From contig CAJNBW010000004.1 in the NCBI GenBank assembly GCA_905221105.1, positions 87,433 through 151,432 on the forward strand: a stretch of DNA of 64,000 bases, given 5' to 3'. Positions 18,930 through 26,310 of this stretch are shown one piece after another. Positions within the stretch are counted from its first letter, which is position 1. Each line of letters begins with the position of its first letter. Position numbers and translations under genes: made by a program. The notes below the pieces were generated by a model, which did not search any database, had not been told where the DNA came from, and worked only from the letters and a program-made list of their open reading frames with translations. Source of the DNA: a bacterium. GTDB lineage: Bacteria; Bacillota; Bacilli; Lactobacillales; Streptococcaceae.

Positions 18930-18962
18930 ATTATAGCATGAAATCCCCCCCCCCCCCGTCCA
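18930..18962 (-). promoter_or_regulatory. Poly-G-spacer promoter of the surface-protein gene (candidate phase-variation switch)
   Basis: On the minus strand, TGGACG (complement of 18957-18962; 4 of 6 matches to TTGACA) precedes a run of 13 G (18945-18957), then ATTTCATGC and TATAAT (18930-18935). The spacer between these hexamers is 21 nt; about nine G would give the optimal 17 nt. The predicted start of transcription is ~100 nt before the ATG at 18821. A second TATAAT-like stretch lies further downstream, so an alternative promoter cannot be excluded. Confidence 0.6.
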
Positions 18963-19152
18963 CTTTTAGCCTAATTTTTACTTTAATTAAAATATATAAA
19001 AATTTAGCCTATTTGCTATTTTTTATTTATAATAAATTATACCGTTTTATGAATTTTAATTGGTTTTTATCTAAGAATATAACATAATCCATTTGAGGTA
19101 TCTCGAACCCTCCCCACCTCCACTTTATTCCGAACAAAACCAGAATCTCTGC

Positions 19153-19181
19153 TTGACGATGTCCCTTCAAAGCAGTATAAT
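19153..19181 (+). promoter_or_regulatory. kimA promoter
   Basis: TTGACG (19153-19158), 17-nt spacer, TATAAT (19176-19181). The leader to the ATG is only about 30 nt, leaving no room for a riboswitch. The remainder of 18963-19152 is AT-rich with no further feature seen. Confidence 0.75.
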
Positions 19182-19216
19182 AGCACTTATTGAAATTTTC
19201 AGAAAAGGGAAATACC

Positions 19217-21061
19217 ATGTTTACAAAATTAAAACAGACCTTTATCGGTCGTCCTCTTAAGTCCTTAACAGAAGGCGAGGGAGGTCTGCTGGGAAAAATG
19301 CAGGCCTTGGCCATGTTGTCAAGCGACGCTCTGTCTTCTATTGCCTATGGACCTGAGCAAGTAGTCCTCGTCTTGGCTAGTCTCTCTCCACTAGCTATAT
19401 GGTGGAGCCTTCCTATCGGCCTTTTTGTCCTCCTGCTCCTAGCCAGTCTGACCGTTTCCTACCGTCAAATCATCCACGCCTATCCTCAAGGAGGAGGGGC
19501 CTATATGGTTACTCGAGAAAATCTATCGCCCGAGCTAGGCTTGATTGCTGGGGGTAGTCTACTGGTTGACTACATGCTGACCGTAGCGGTATCGGTGTCA
19601 TCTGGAGCTGACGCTATCACAGCAGCTCTCCCTGCCCTCCACCCTTACAACCTCCACATCTCCATTTTTCTAGTTTGCTTGCTCATGCTCTTGAACTTAC
19701 GGGGGTTGAAAGAATCTGCCAGTTCACTGATGATTCCTGTCTATCTCTTTATCACCAGTACTGTCTTTCTCTTGCTCTATGGAATCTTTCAACTAATGAC
19801 AGGATCTCTCAGCTATCAGGCGACTTCTCCTATTGGACATGCTGTACCGAGTCTGTCTATCGTTCTCATTCTAAGAGCCTTTACCAGTGGTTCTGCCTCT
19901 CTGACAGGGGTTGAAGCTATTTCAAATGCCGTTCCCTTTTTCAAGGCTCCGAAAGAGAAGAATGCTGCTCAGACCTTGACCATCATGTCACTGATTCTAG
20001 GATTTCTTTTTGCAGGCATTACCTTCCTAAACTACTGGATGGGGATTATGCCTCAACACGGAGAAACCATCCTCTCACAGATGGCTCAAGGCATCCTTGG
20101 CAATTCCTTCTTAGGTCACCTTGGCTATTATATCTTCCAATTCTCCACAGCCTTGATTTTAGCCGTAGCTGCAAACACTGGTTTTTCAGCCTTCCCTATG
20201 CTGGCCTACAATATGGCTAAAAACAAGTACATGCCTCATCTCTTTATGGAAAAAGGAGACCGCCTAGGCTACTCTAATGGAATTTTAACTCTGGCTTTTG
20301 GGGCTATGATTCTTCTTCTCATTTTTAACGGCAATACCGAACGTTTGATTCCCCTTTATACTATCGGGGTCTTCGTTCCCTTCGCCCTATCTCAGACTGG
20401 GATGATTCGTCATTGGAAAAAGGAAAAAGGAGCAAACTTCTTAAAAACTGCTCTTGCTAATATCCTTGGGGCAATCATTTGCTACGCGATTGTGCTAATC
20501 TTGCTCTTCTTCCGTCTCAGTGATATCTGGCCTTTCTTCCCGATCATTCTCGTACTCACCCTACTTTTCTTAGCCATTCACAGTCATTACCAAAAAGTGG
20601 CCCAACAACTGCGACTCTATGAAGGAATCGAAAAACGTACCTACGATGGCAATCTTGTCCTCGTCCTCGTAGGAAATGTTACCAGAGTCAGCGTTGGAGC
20701 AATTAACTACGCCCAAAGTATCGGAGATGAAGTCCTAGCTATGCACATTTCTACTAAGGAAACAGCAGAAAAAGACCAGGAAATTCTCCAAGAATTTGCC
20801 GATTACTTCCCAACCATTACTCTGAAAAACATCAAGACCAGCTATCGCGATATCATCACGCCTACTGTCAAGTATGTCAAACGAATCTCTGAGGAAGCCC
20901 AGAAAAAGAACTATACAGTCACTGTCCTGGTACCCCAGTTTATCCCTAATAAACCTTGGCAAAATATCCTGCACAATCAGATGAGTCTCAAACTCAAATA
21001 CGCCCTTCGTTGGCACCAAGACGTCGTTGTAGCTAGCTACTCTTATCACTTAAAAGAATAA
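19217..21061 (+). CDS. kimA: KimA-type potassium importer (APC superfamily)
   Basis: 614 residues from the ATG at 19217, with AGGGA upstream; an in-frame ATG at 19190 lies too close to the promoter start. About 12 membrane helices in the first ~450 residues, with the KimA/YdaO-like segments MLSSDALSSIAYG, YPQGGGAYMV, GGSLLVDYMLTVAVS and LTGVEAISNAVP, followed by a cytoplasmic C-terminal domain ending VASYSYHLKE. The match to Bacillus KimA, as I recall it, runs the whole length. KimA imports K+ with protons and is inhibited by c-di-AMP in Bacillus; control here is inferred. Generic annotations would call it an amino acid permease. Divergent from the surface-protein gene and followed by a strong terminator. 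Confidence 0.85.
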   Translation: MFTKLKQTFIGRPLKSLTEGEGGLLGKMQALAMLSSDALSSIAYGPEQVVLVLASLSPLAIWWSLPIGLFVLLLLASLTVSYRQIIHAYPQGGGAYMVTRENLSPELGLIAGGSLLVDYMLTVAVSVSSGADAITAALPALHPYNLHISIFLVCLLMLLNLRGLKESASSLMIPVYLFITSTVFLLLYGIFQLMTGSLSYQATSPIGHAVPSLSIVLILRAFTSGSASLTGVEAISNAVPFFKAPKEKNAAQTLTIMSLILGFLFAGITFLNYWMGIMPQHGETILSQMAQGILGNSFLGHLGYYIFQFSTALILAVAANTGFSAFPMLAYNMAKNKYMPHLFMEKGDRLGYSNGILTLAFGAMILLLIFNGNTERLIPLYTIGVFVPFALSQTGMIRHWKKEKGANFLKTALANILGAIICYAIVLILLFFRLSDIWPFFPIILVLTLLFLAIHSHYQKVAQQLRLYEGIEKRTYDGNLVLVLVGNVTRVSVGAINYAQSIGDEVLAMHISTKETAEKDQEILQEFADYFPTITLKNIKTSYRDIITPTVKYVKRISEEAQKKNYTVTVLVPQFIPNKPWQNILHNQMSLKLKYALRWHQDVVVASYSYHLKE

Positions 21062-21064
21062 AGA

Positions 21065-21106
21065 AAAGGCCCTACCAGAAGCAAGAAGCTCTGGTAAGGC
21101 CTTTTT
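21065..21106 (+). terminator. Terminator of kimA
   Basis: Long stem built on AAGGCC...GGCCTT with an inner ACCAGA/TCTGGT helix and a TTTTT tail. Confidence 0.92.
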
Positions 21107-21126
21107 CTGAATCCAGCCACTATGCT

Positions 21127-21369
21127 TATACTCAATGAAAATCAAAGAGCAAACTAGGAAGCTAGCCGCAGGTTGCTCAAAGCACTGCTTTGAGGTTGTA
21201 GATGAAACTGACGAAGCCAGCTCAAAACACTGTTTTGAGGTTGCAGATAGAACTGACGAAGTCAGCTCAAAACACTGTTTTGAGGTTGCAGATAGAACTG
21301 ACGAAGTCAGTAACATATATACGGTAAGGCAACGCTGACGTGGTTTGAAGAGATTTTCGAAGAGTATTA
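21127..21369 (+). repeat. BOX element with three boxB units
   Basis: boxA start TATACTCAATGAAAATCAAA, three 45-bp boxB units (21175-21219, 21220-21264, 21265-21309; the last two nearly identical) and the boxC end AGAGATTTTCGAAGAGTATT. It fills most of the kimA to lipoprotein gap. Confidence 0.95.
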
Positions 21370-21392
21370 ACTGAAAAGCATGACTAGGAATA

Positions 21393-23357
21393 CTATTGAA
21401 TGTGGTTAGCTAAATCTTCCTGAGCTTTTTTATTTGACTCAGCTTTTTCTTTTAGCCACTTTTCATAGAGTTCTTGGTACTGTTTAGCAGTTACTGGCTC
21501 TTTTTGCAATTCAACATATTTATAGTTGTCTGCATTTCCCTTATGACCAACAAATGAGAATGGACCTGTAAACGGTACAGTCTTACGGAAGATTGGGTTA
21601 GCTCCACCACTTTGAACCGGTAGGAACAAGGCGCTATCTGTCAACCAAGCTTGGGCTTCAGCATATTTTTCATAGCGAGCCTGAGTATCAGTGATTTCAG
21701 CGTCGGCCTCATCCAAGAGTTTCTTATAGTCAGAAAGACCAATCTTGTCCTTGACTTCCTTGTCTTTTCCTTCAGACAAGCCCATGTTTTTCAACTGAGA
21801 ACCTGTTTCTGGATCAAGGATGGCTAGGTAAGTCTTAGGATCTGAGTAGTCTCCACCCCATCCTGAGATGTCGATATCATAGTCTTTTTGTTCTGCTGTA
21901 TCTGCAAAGTAGGTTGCCTGGTCTTTTTCATCTGGAGAAAGTTGGATAACGTCGATGACTACATTATCCTTACCAAGGGTTTCTTCTACTGTCTGTTTGA
22001 AAGATCCAGCCTGTTGCACATCTAATTTAGCAGTCTGGTCAACTGGCATATCCAAATGAATTGGGAAGGTTACTCCCTGTGCTTGCAGGCTTTCTTTGGC
22101 CTTCGCAAATTTCTCTTTGGCCTTGTCAGGGTTCAAGAAGGCTTGCTTACCATCGTTTAGGTTGATATTGGCCCAATCTTTACCGTAATTGACAATTTTT
22201 TCATTAACAATATCACCAAAGTTCTTATCACCAACTTGGACAAAGTTACTTGGTGTAACCGTGTTACGCAAGATACGGTCTGCTCCATCTTCACCATTTG
22301 TCTGAGCTGCATAAGCATGACGGTCAAAAGCAAAGTTGATAGCCTGACGGAAATCCTTATTTTGCATAGCTGCGCGTGCATCTGTCTTTTCCTTATCAGA
22401 CTGTTTCATAGTCTGCTTGTAGCTTTGGCGATTGACGTTGAAAAGATAGTAGAAGGTAACTGAGTTTTGTGGTGTATAGGTAATCTTGTCCTCATTTCCC
22501 TTCTTGAGTTCAGCAAAGACTGAACTTGTTGGGAAAATACGGCCGTCTGTATAGTTACCATCCAAGAATCCTCTTGCAATGCTGTCTTGGTCAGAACCAT
22601 CAAAGAATGAGAGTTTCACTTTCTCGATTTTAACATTATCCTTATCCCAGTAATTAGGGTTTTTATCAAATTCAATCAAAGATTTTGAGGTGAAGGACTT
22701 AAACAAGTAAGGACCATTTGACAAGATACTTGATGGTGTCACACTTCCAAAGTCATCTCCCTTAGACTTCAAGAAGGCTTCATTTACAGGACTAAGAATA
22801 CTTGCTGTTGTTTTAGAGTTCCAATAAGTTTCAGGTTGGATGAGGGTGTATTGGAGGGTGTAATCATCCACTGCCTTAACACCGACAGTTCCAAAATCAG
22901 ATGATTTCCCTTCAACATAATCTGCTAGCCCCTTGATAGAGTCTTGCACCAAGTACAAGTTCTCAGCTTTTTTATCAGCCGCATACTTAAGACCAGTCAC
23001 AAAGTCATGAGCCGTTACATCCGCATACTCTTCTCCTTCAGAAGTATACCACTTAGCCCCCTGACGGATTTTATAAGTGTAAGTCAAACCATCTTTTGAT
23101 ACCGTCCATGACTCAGCCATAGAGGGGATGAGATTGCCATACTGGTCATTTTCCAACAAGCCATCAATCAAGTTGGCTGTGATACTAGATGTAGAGTCTC
23201 GAGTAGAGGTAATGTAATCCAAGGTATCTGGGTTATTGACAAAGATATAAGAGTAAGTCTTATCTGCATTACTTGATTGAGATGACCCACACGCTGCTAA
23301 AGCTAGACCTGCTGTCAAAGCCATAGCTCCAAAAAGCATAACTTTTGATTTCTTCAT
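21393..23357 (-). CDS. Oligopeptide-binding lipoprotein, AmiA/AliA/AliB family (orphan)
   Basis: 654 residues, SBP_bac_5 fold. Lipoprotein signal with lipobox LALAAC (C23), so it sits on the outer face of the membrane. The body carries the LENDQYGN, YTYKIRQGAKW and GWGGDYSDP segments and the C-terminal KWLKEKAESNKKAQE tail shared by AmiA, AliA and AliB. It captures oligopeptides for the Ami permease, and in pneumococcus such paralogs also sense peptides. No permease or ATPase gene is adjacent, so it likely borrows AmiCDEF. From memory it is identical to none of the three named pneumococcal paralogs; AliC/AliD-type proteins of S. mitis are alternatives. ATG at 23357. Confidence 0.88.
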   Translation of the reverse strand: MKKSKVMLFGAMALTAGLALAACGSSQSSNADKTYSYIFVNNPDTLDYITSTRDSTSSITANLIDGLLENDQYGNLIPSMAESWTVSKDGLTYTYKIRQGAKWYTSEGEEYADVTAHDFVTGLKYAADKKAENLYLVQDSIKGLADYVEGKSSDFGTVGVKAVDDYTLQYTLIQPETYWNSKTTASILSPVNEAFLKSKGDDFGSVTPSSILSNGPYLFKSFTSKSLIEFDKNPNYWDKDNVKIEKVKLSFFDGSDQDSIARGFLDGNYTDGRIFPTSSVFAELKKGNEDKITYTPQNSVTFYYLFNVNRQSYKQTMKQSDKEKTDARAAMQNKDFRQAINFAFDRHAYAAQTNGEDGADRILRNTVTPSNFVQVGDKNFGDIVNEKIVNYGKDWANINLNDGKQAFLNPDKAKEKFAKAKESLQAQGVTFPIHLDMPVDQTAKLDVQQAGSFKQTVEETLGKDNVVIDVIQLSPDEKDQATYFADTAEQKDYDIDISGWGGDYSDPKTYLAILDPETGSQLKNMGLSEGKDKEVKDKIGLSDYKKLLDEADAEITDTQARYEKYAEAQAWLTDSALFLPVQSGGANPIFRKTVPFTGPFSFVGHKGNADNYKYVELQKEPVTAKQYQELYEKWLKEKAESNKKAQEDLANHIQ

Positions 23358-23444
23358 GATTATTCTCCATTTTTTACAGTATGTGAAATATTATACACCA
23401 TTTGAGCAAAAATATAAAGCCTTTTGAACTTTTTTACAAAAATA

Positions 23445-23476
23445 AAAATCAGTAGACTCGAGTTCCTACTGATTTT
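23445..23476 (-). terminator. Terminator of rpmH
   Basis: Perfect 11-bp stem AAAATCAGTAG/CTACTGATTTT with a 10-base loop, followed by a T-rich tail on the minus strand. Confidence 0.92.
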
Positions 23477-23494
23477 TGATATAGTTCGTTTGGA

Positions 23495-23629
23495 TTATGC
23501 AGCCAAAACTTTGCGTCCTTTACGACGACGAGCTGCCAATACGCGACGACCGTTTTTAGTTGACATACGGTTACGGAATCCGTGTTTGCGCGCACGACGA
23601 AGTTTACTTGGTTGATAAGTACGTTTCAC
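23495..23629 (-). CDS. rpmH: 50S ribosomal protein L34
   Basis: 44 residues starting with GTG at 23629 ([17 protein letters not shown]), with AGGAGG upstream; ends [11 protein letters not shown]. The length and basic composition are exactly those of L34. It was easy to miss because of its size and GTG start. In this location it is separate from the dnaA region, as I recall it being in pneumococcus. Confidence 0.97.
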
Positions 23630-23783
23630 GATGAATACCTCCTCATAGATTTTGTATTCGTTTAGCCGGCTATAAAGTGATCAGTTACTAAACATACTTT
23701 ACTATTCTATCTGATTCTTTCACTTTTGTCAATAGCTCTAGGCAAATGTTTCCTGCTTTTTAGCGCTTTTTCTGATGTAAGCC

Positions 23784-24998
23784 CTATCTACGATACTGTT
23801 TCAAGAAACGAGTCATCTTTTCTTGGATTTGGGCTAGTTCATCAACACGCGGAAGGTAAACGATACGGAAGTGGTCTGGTTCCTGCCAGTTGAACCCGCG
23901 CCCATGAACCAAAAGAACCTTTTCCTGCTTCAAGAAATCAAGGACAAACTGCTCATCATCATCGATACGGTACATAGTGCGGTCGATTTTAGGGAAGATA
24001 TAGAGTCCAGCCTTTGGTTTAACGGCAGACAAACCTGGAATATCTTGAATAGCATTGTAGATGAAATTTCTTTGCTCATAGATTCGTCCACCAGGAAGGA
24101 GCAATTCATCGACTGATTGGTGGCCACCCAAGGAAGTTTGTACGACTTGTTGGGCCAAAACATTGGAACAAAGGCGCATATTGGACAACATATTGAGACC
24201 TTCGATATAGCCTTTGACATGAGTCTTAGGTCCAGACAAGACCATCCAACCTACACGGAAACCAGCGATACGGTGAGATTTTGACAGACCATTCATGCTG
24301 ACACAGAAGACATCTGGTGCCAGGCTCGCCACAGGCGTATGCACATGTCCATCCATGACCATGCGGTCATAGATTTCATCCGCAAAGATGATCAAATCAT
24401 TTTGACGGGCAATCTCAATAATCTCCAACAAGAGTTCCTTAGGATAAAGGGCTCCAGTTGGGTTGTTTGGATTGATAAGGACGATTGCCTTGGTATTGGA
24501 AGTGATTTTTGACTTGATATCGTCAATATCTGGGTACCATTCTGCAGCTTCATCACAGATATAGTGAACGGCATTTCCTCCAGCTAGGCTGACAGCAGCT
24601 GTCCAGAGAGGATAGTCTGGCATAGGCACCAAGACCTCATCACCATTATCCAAAAGCCCCTGCATGGACATGACAATCAGCTCACTGACACCATTTCCAA
24701 GGTAGATATCATCAATATCTACATTTGGGAATTTCTTCAATTGGCAATACTGCATGATGGCCTTACGGGCTGAGAAAATCCCTTTGGAGTCAGAATATCC
24801 TTCACTATCACGCGCATTCATAATCAAGTCATGAATGACCTCGTCTGGCGCTGTAAAGCCAAATTCTGCTGGATTTCCGGTATTTAGACGTAAAATCTTT
24901 TCTCCGTTTGCTCGCATCCGCATGGCTTCTTCCAAAACAGGACCACGGATATCATAAGCAACATGCTCTAACTTACTAGACTTGTTATATTCTTTCAT
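23784..24998 (-). CDS. alaT: Alanine-type aminotransferase (PLP class I)
   Basis: 404 residues, fold-type I aminotransferase. Visible motifs: NPNNPTG substrate loop, ADEIYD, and the PLP lysine in NGLSKSHRIAGFRVGW (about residue 240), then a conserved arginine in FRIVYLP. The most likely reaction is pyruvate/glutamate to alanine/2-oxoglutarate, as in AlaT-like enzymes of Gram-positives. Related aspartate aminotransferases share the fold. Monocistronic. Confidence 0.85.
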   Translation of the reverse strand: MKEYNKSSKLEHVAYDIRGPVLEEAMRMRANGEKILRLNTGNPAEFGFTAPDEVIHDLIMNARDSEGYSDSKGIFSARKAIMQYCQLKKFPNVDIDDIYLGNGVSELIVMSMQGLLDNGDEVLVPMPDYPLWTAAVSLAGGNAVHYICDEAAEWYPDIDDIKSKITSNTKAIVLINPNNPTGALYPKELLLEIIEIARQNDLIIFADEIYDRMVMDGHVHTPVASLAPDVFCVSMNGLSKSHRIAGFRVGWMVLSGPKTHVKGYIEGLNMLSNMRLCSNVLAQQVVQTSLGGHQSVDELLLPGGRIYEQRNFIYNAIQDIPGLSAVKPKAGLYIFPKIDRTMYRIDDDEQFVLDFLKQEKVLLVHGRGFNWQEPDHFRIVYLPRVDELAQIQEKMTRFLKQYRR

Positions 24999-25092
24999 CT
25001 TGTTTCCTCAATTCATCAGGATAGTAACATTATACCACTAGAAAGAGAATGCGACAAGTTTGCTGAAATGTGTTACTAGATTCGGATAGAAG

Positions 25093-25114
25093 AAAAACCT
25101 CGCTAAAAGCGAGG
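25093..25114 (-). terminator. Terminator of the 25155-25454 gene
   Basis: Stem CCTCGCT/AGCGAGG (25098-25104 / 25108-25114) with an AAA loop and TTTTT on the minus strand. Confidence 0.88.
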
Positions 25115-25154
25115 TCAATACAGTGGAGATAGCAGGTATTTTGGCAAAGAAAGA

Positions 25155-25454
25155 TCACATACCAAAAGATAAACCTAGAAAAAGCAAGCCTAAAAAGGAG
25201 TCATAGAGAAGATTGAACATGAGGAAAAGCCCCCATATCATCAAGTAATCCCAGCGACCACTTCTTTTTGCAACTAGGAATAATAGCAGATGGTAGAGTA
25301 GGTGAAAGACTAAAAAGCCAACAAAACCTGGATAGAGAAGTGGAATCAACTTTTCTAATTGCCAGATCATAATCACTTCTACCAAGACAGAGGCTAGGAT
25401 GATTCCATAATAAAGGAAATTTGTTTTTTTTGTTTCTTGAAAAGAGTTTTTCAT
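25155..25454 (-). CDS. Small membrane protein of unknown function
   Basis: 99 residues from the second of two adjacent ATGs (25454), which is better spaced from GGGGAG. Three hydrophobic helices (about 12-32, 38-58, 68-95) joined by short basic loops (AKRSGRWD). No catalytic motif. It has its own terminator. A homologous hypothetical protein occupies the same place in pneumococcus as I recall it. No function is assigned. Confidence 0.75.
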   Translation of the reverse strand: MKNSFQETKKTNFLYYGIILASVLVEVIMIWQLEKLIPLLYPGFVGFLVFHLLYHLLLFLVAKRSGRWDYLMIWGLFLMFNLLYDSFLGLLFLGLSFGM

Positions 25455-25519
25455 CATTCTCCCCCCTTCACTTCTTTCCTGCTATCCTTTCTTTTATTTT
25501 ATCATATATTTATATAGAT

Positions 25520-25533
25520 TTTAAGCGCTAACA
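25520..25533. promoter_or_regulatory. cre-like site between the small membrane protein gene and usp
   Basis: TTTAAGCGCTAACA matches 13 of 14 positions of the cre consensus TGWNANCGNTNWCA. It lies 85 bp before the usp start and 66 bp before the divergent gene, so either could be a CcpA target. Confidence 0.45.
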
Positions 25534-25617
25534 TTCTTTTGAAAAATACTTTTTTTACTTTACTTCTATAGTGAAAAGGTTTACAATTATAGTAAGAAAA
25601 TTTCAGGAGGTTTCATT

Positions 25618-26070
25618 ATGGCACAACGTTACCAAAATATTATGGTCGCAATCGATGGTTCTAAGGAAGCGGACTTGGCTTTTGTCAAGGGAGTTCATTC
25701 TGCCCTACGAAACGACGCTAAACTCACCATCGCTCATGTCATTGACACACGCGCTCTCCAAAGCGTATCCACCTTTGATGCTGAAGTTTACGAAGAACTC
25801 CAAGTCGATGCTGAAAGTCTGATGAAAGAGTACGAAAAACGTGCTAAAGATGCTGGTGTGACAGATGTTCACATCGTTATTGAAATGGGAAATCCAAAGA
25901 CTCTCTTGGCACGTACTATTCCAGATGCTGAGGAAGTGGATCTCATCCTCGTTGGCGCAACTGGGCTCAACGCCTTTGAACGCCTCTTGGTCGGTTCTTC
26001 ATCTGAATACATCCTCCGCCATGCTAAGGTCGATTTGCTGGTTGTGAGAGAACAAGAAAAAACCTTATAA
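25618..26070 (+). CDS. Universal stress protein (UspA family)
   Basis: 150 residues, single Usp domain. The ATP-binding signature G-x2-G-x9-G-S is complete (GATGLNAFERLLVGSS), so it is of the nucleotide-binding subclass. It begins NIMVAIDGSKEADLA. ATG at 25618 with AGGAGG ahead. Cytoplasmic stress protein; the process it serves is not evident from context. A cre-like box upstream may link it to carbon status. Confidence 0.93.
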   Translation: MAQRYQNIMVAIDGSKEADLAFVKGVHSALRNDAKLTIAHVIDTRALQSVSTFDAEVYEELQVDAESLMKEYEKRAKDAGVTDVHIVIEMGNPKTLLARTIPDAEEVDLILVGATGLNAFERLLVGSSSEYILRHAKVDLLVVREQEKTL

Positions 26071-26078
26071 TCACGAAG

Positions 26079-26103
26079 AAAAGGAGCTCAGCGCTCCTTT
26101 TTG
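26079..26103 (+). terminator. Terminator of usp
   Basis: Stem AAGGAGC/GCTCCTT (26081-26087 / 26093-26099) with a T tail. Confidence 0.88.
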
Positions 26104-26113
26104 TTTACTATTT

Positions 26114-26310
26114 ATACTTTTCGAAAATCTCTTCAAACCACGTCAGCGTCACCTTACCGTATATATGTAACTGACTTCGTCAGTTTCATCTGCAACCTCA
26201 AAACAGTGTTTTGAGCTGACTTCGTCAGTTCTATCTACAACCTCAAAGCAGTGCTTTGAGCAGCCTGCGGCTAGTTTCCTAGTTTGCTCTTTGATTTTCA
26301 TTGAGTATTA
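26114..26310 (-). repeat. BOX element with two boxB units, entering the 3' end of a gene
   Basis: boxC end at the left (TCGAAAATCTCTTCAAACCA), two boxB units (CAAAACAGTGTTTTGAG and CAAAGCAGTGCTTTGAG cores) and boxA at the right (TTTGATTTTCATTGAGTATT). The boxA end supplies the last codons and the stop of the neighbouring HAD gene. Confidence 0.93.

Noticed and set aside
19182..19216. Possible c-di-AMP (ydaO-type) riboswitch ahead of kimA
   Set aside because: The TTGACG-17-TATAAT promoter leaves a leader of about 30 nt, too short for this riboswitch.
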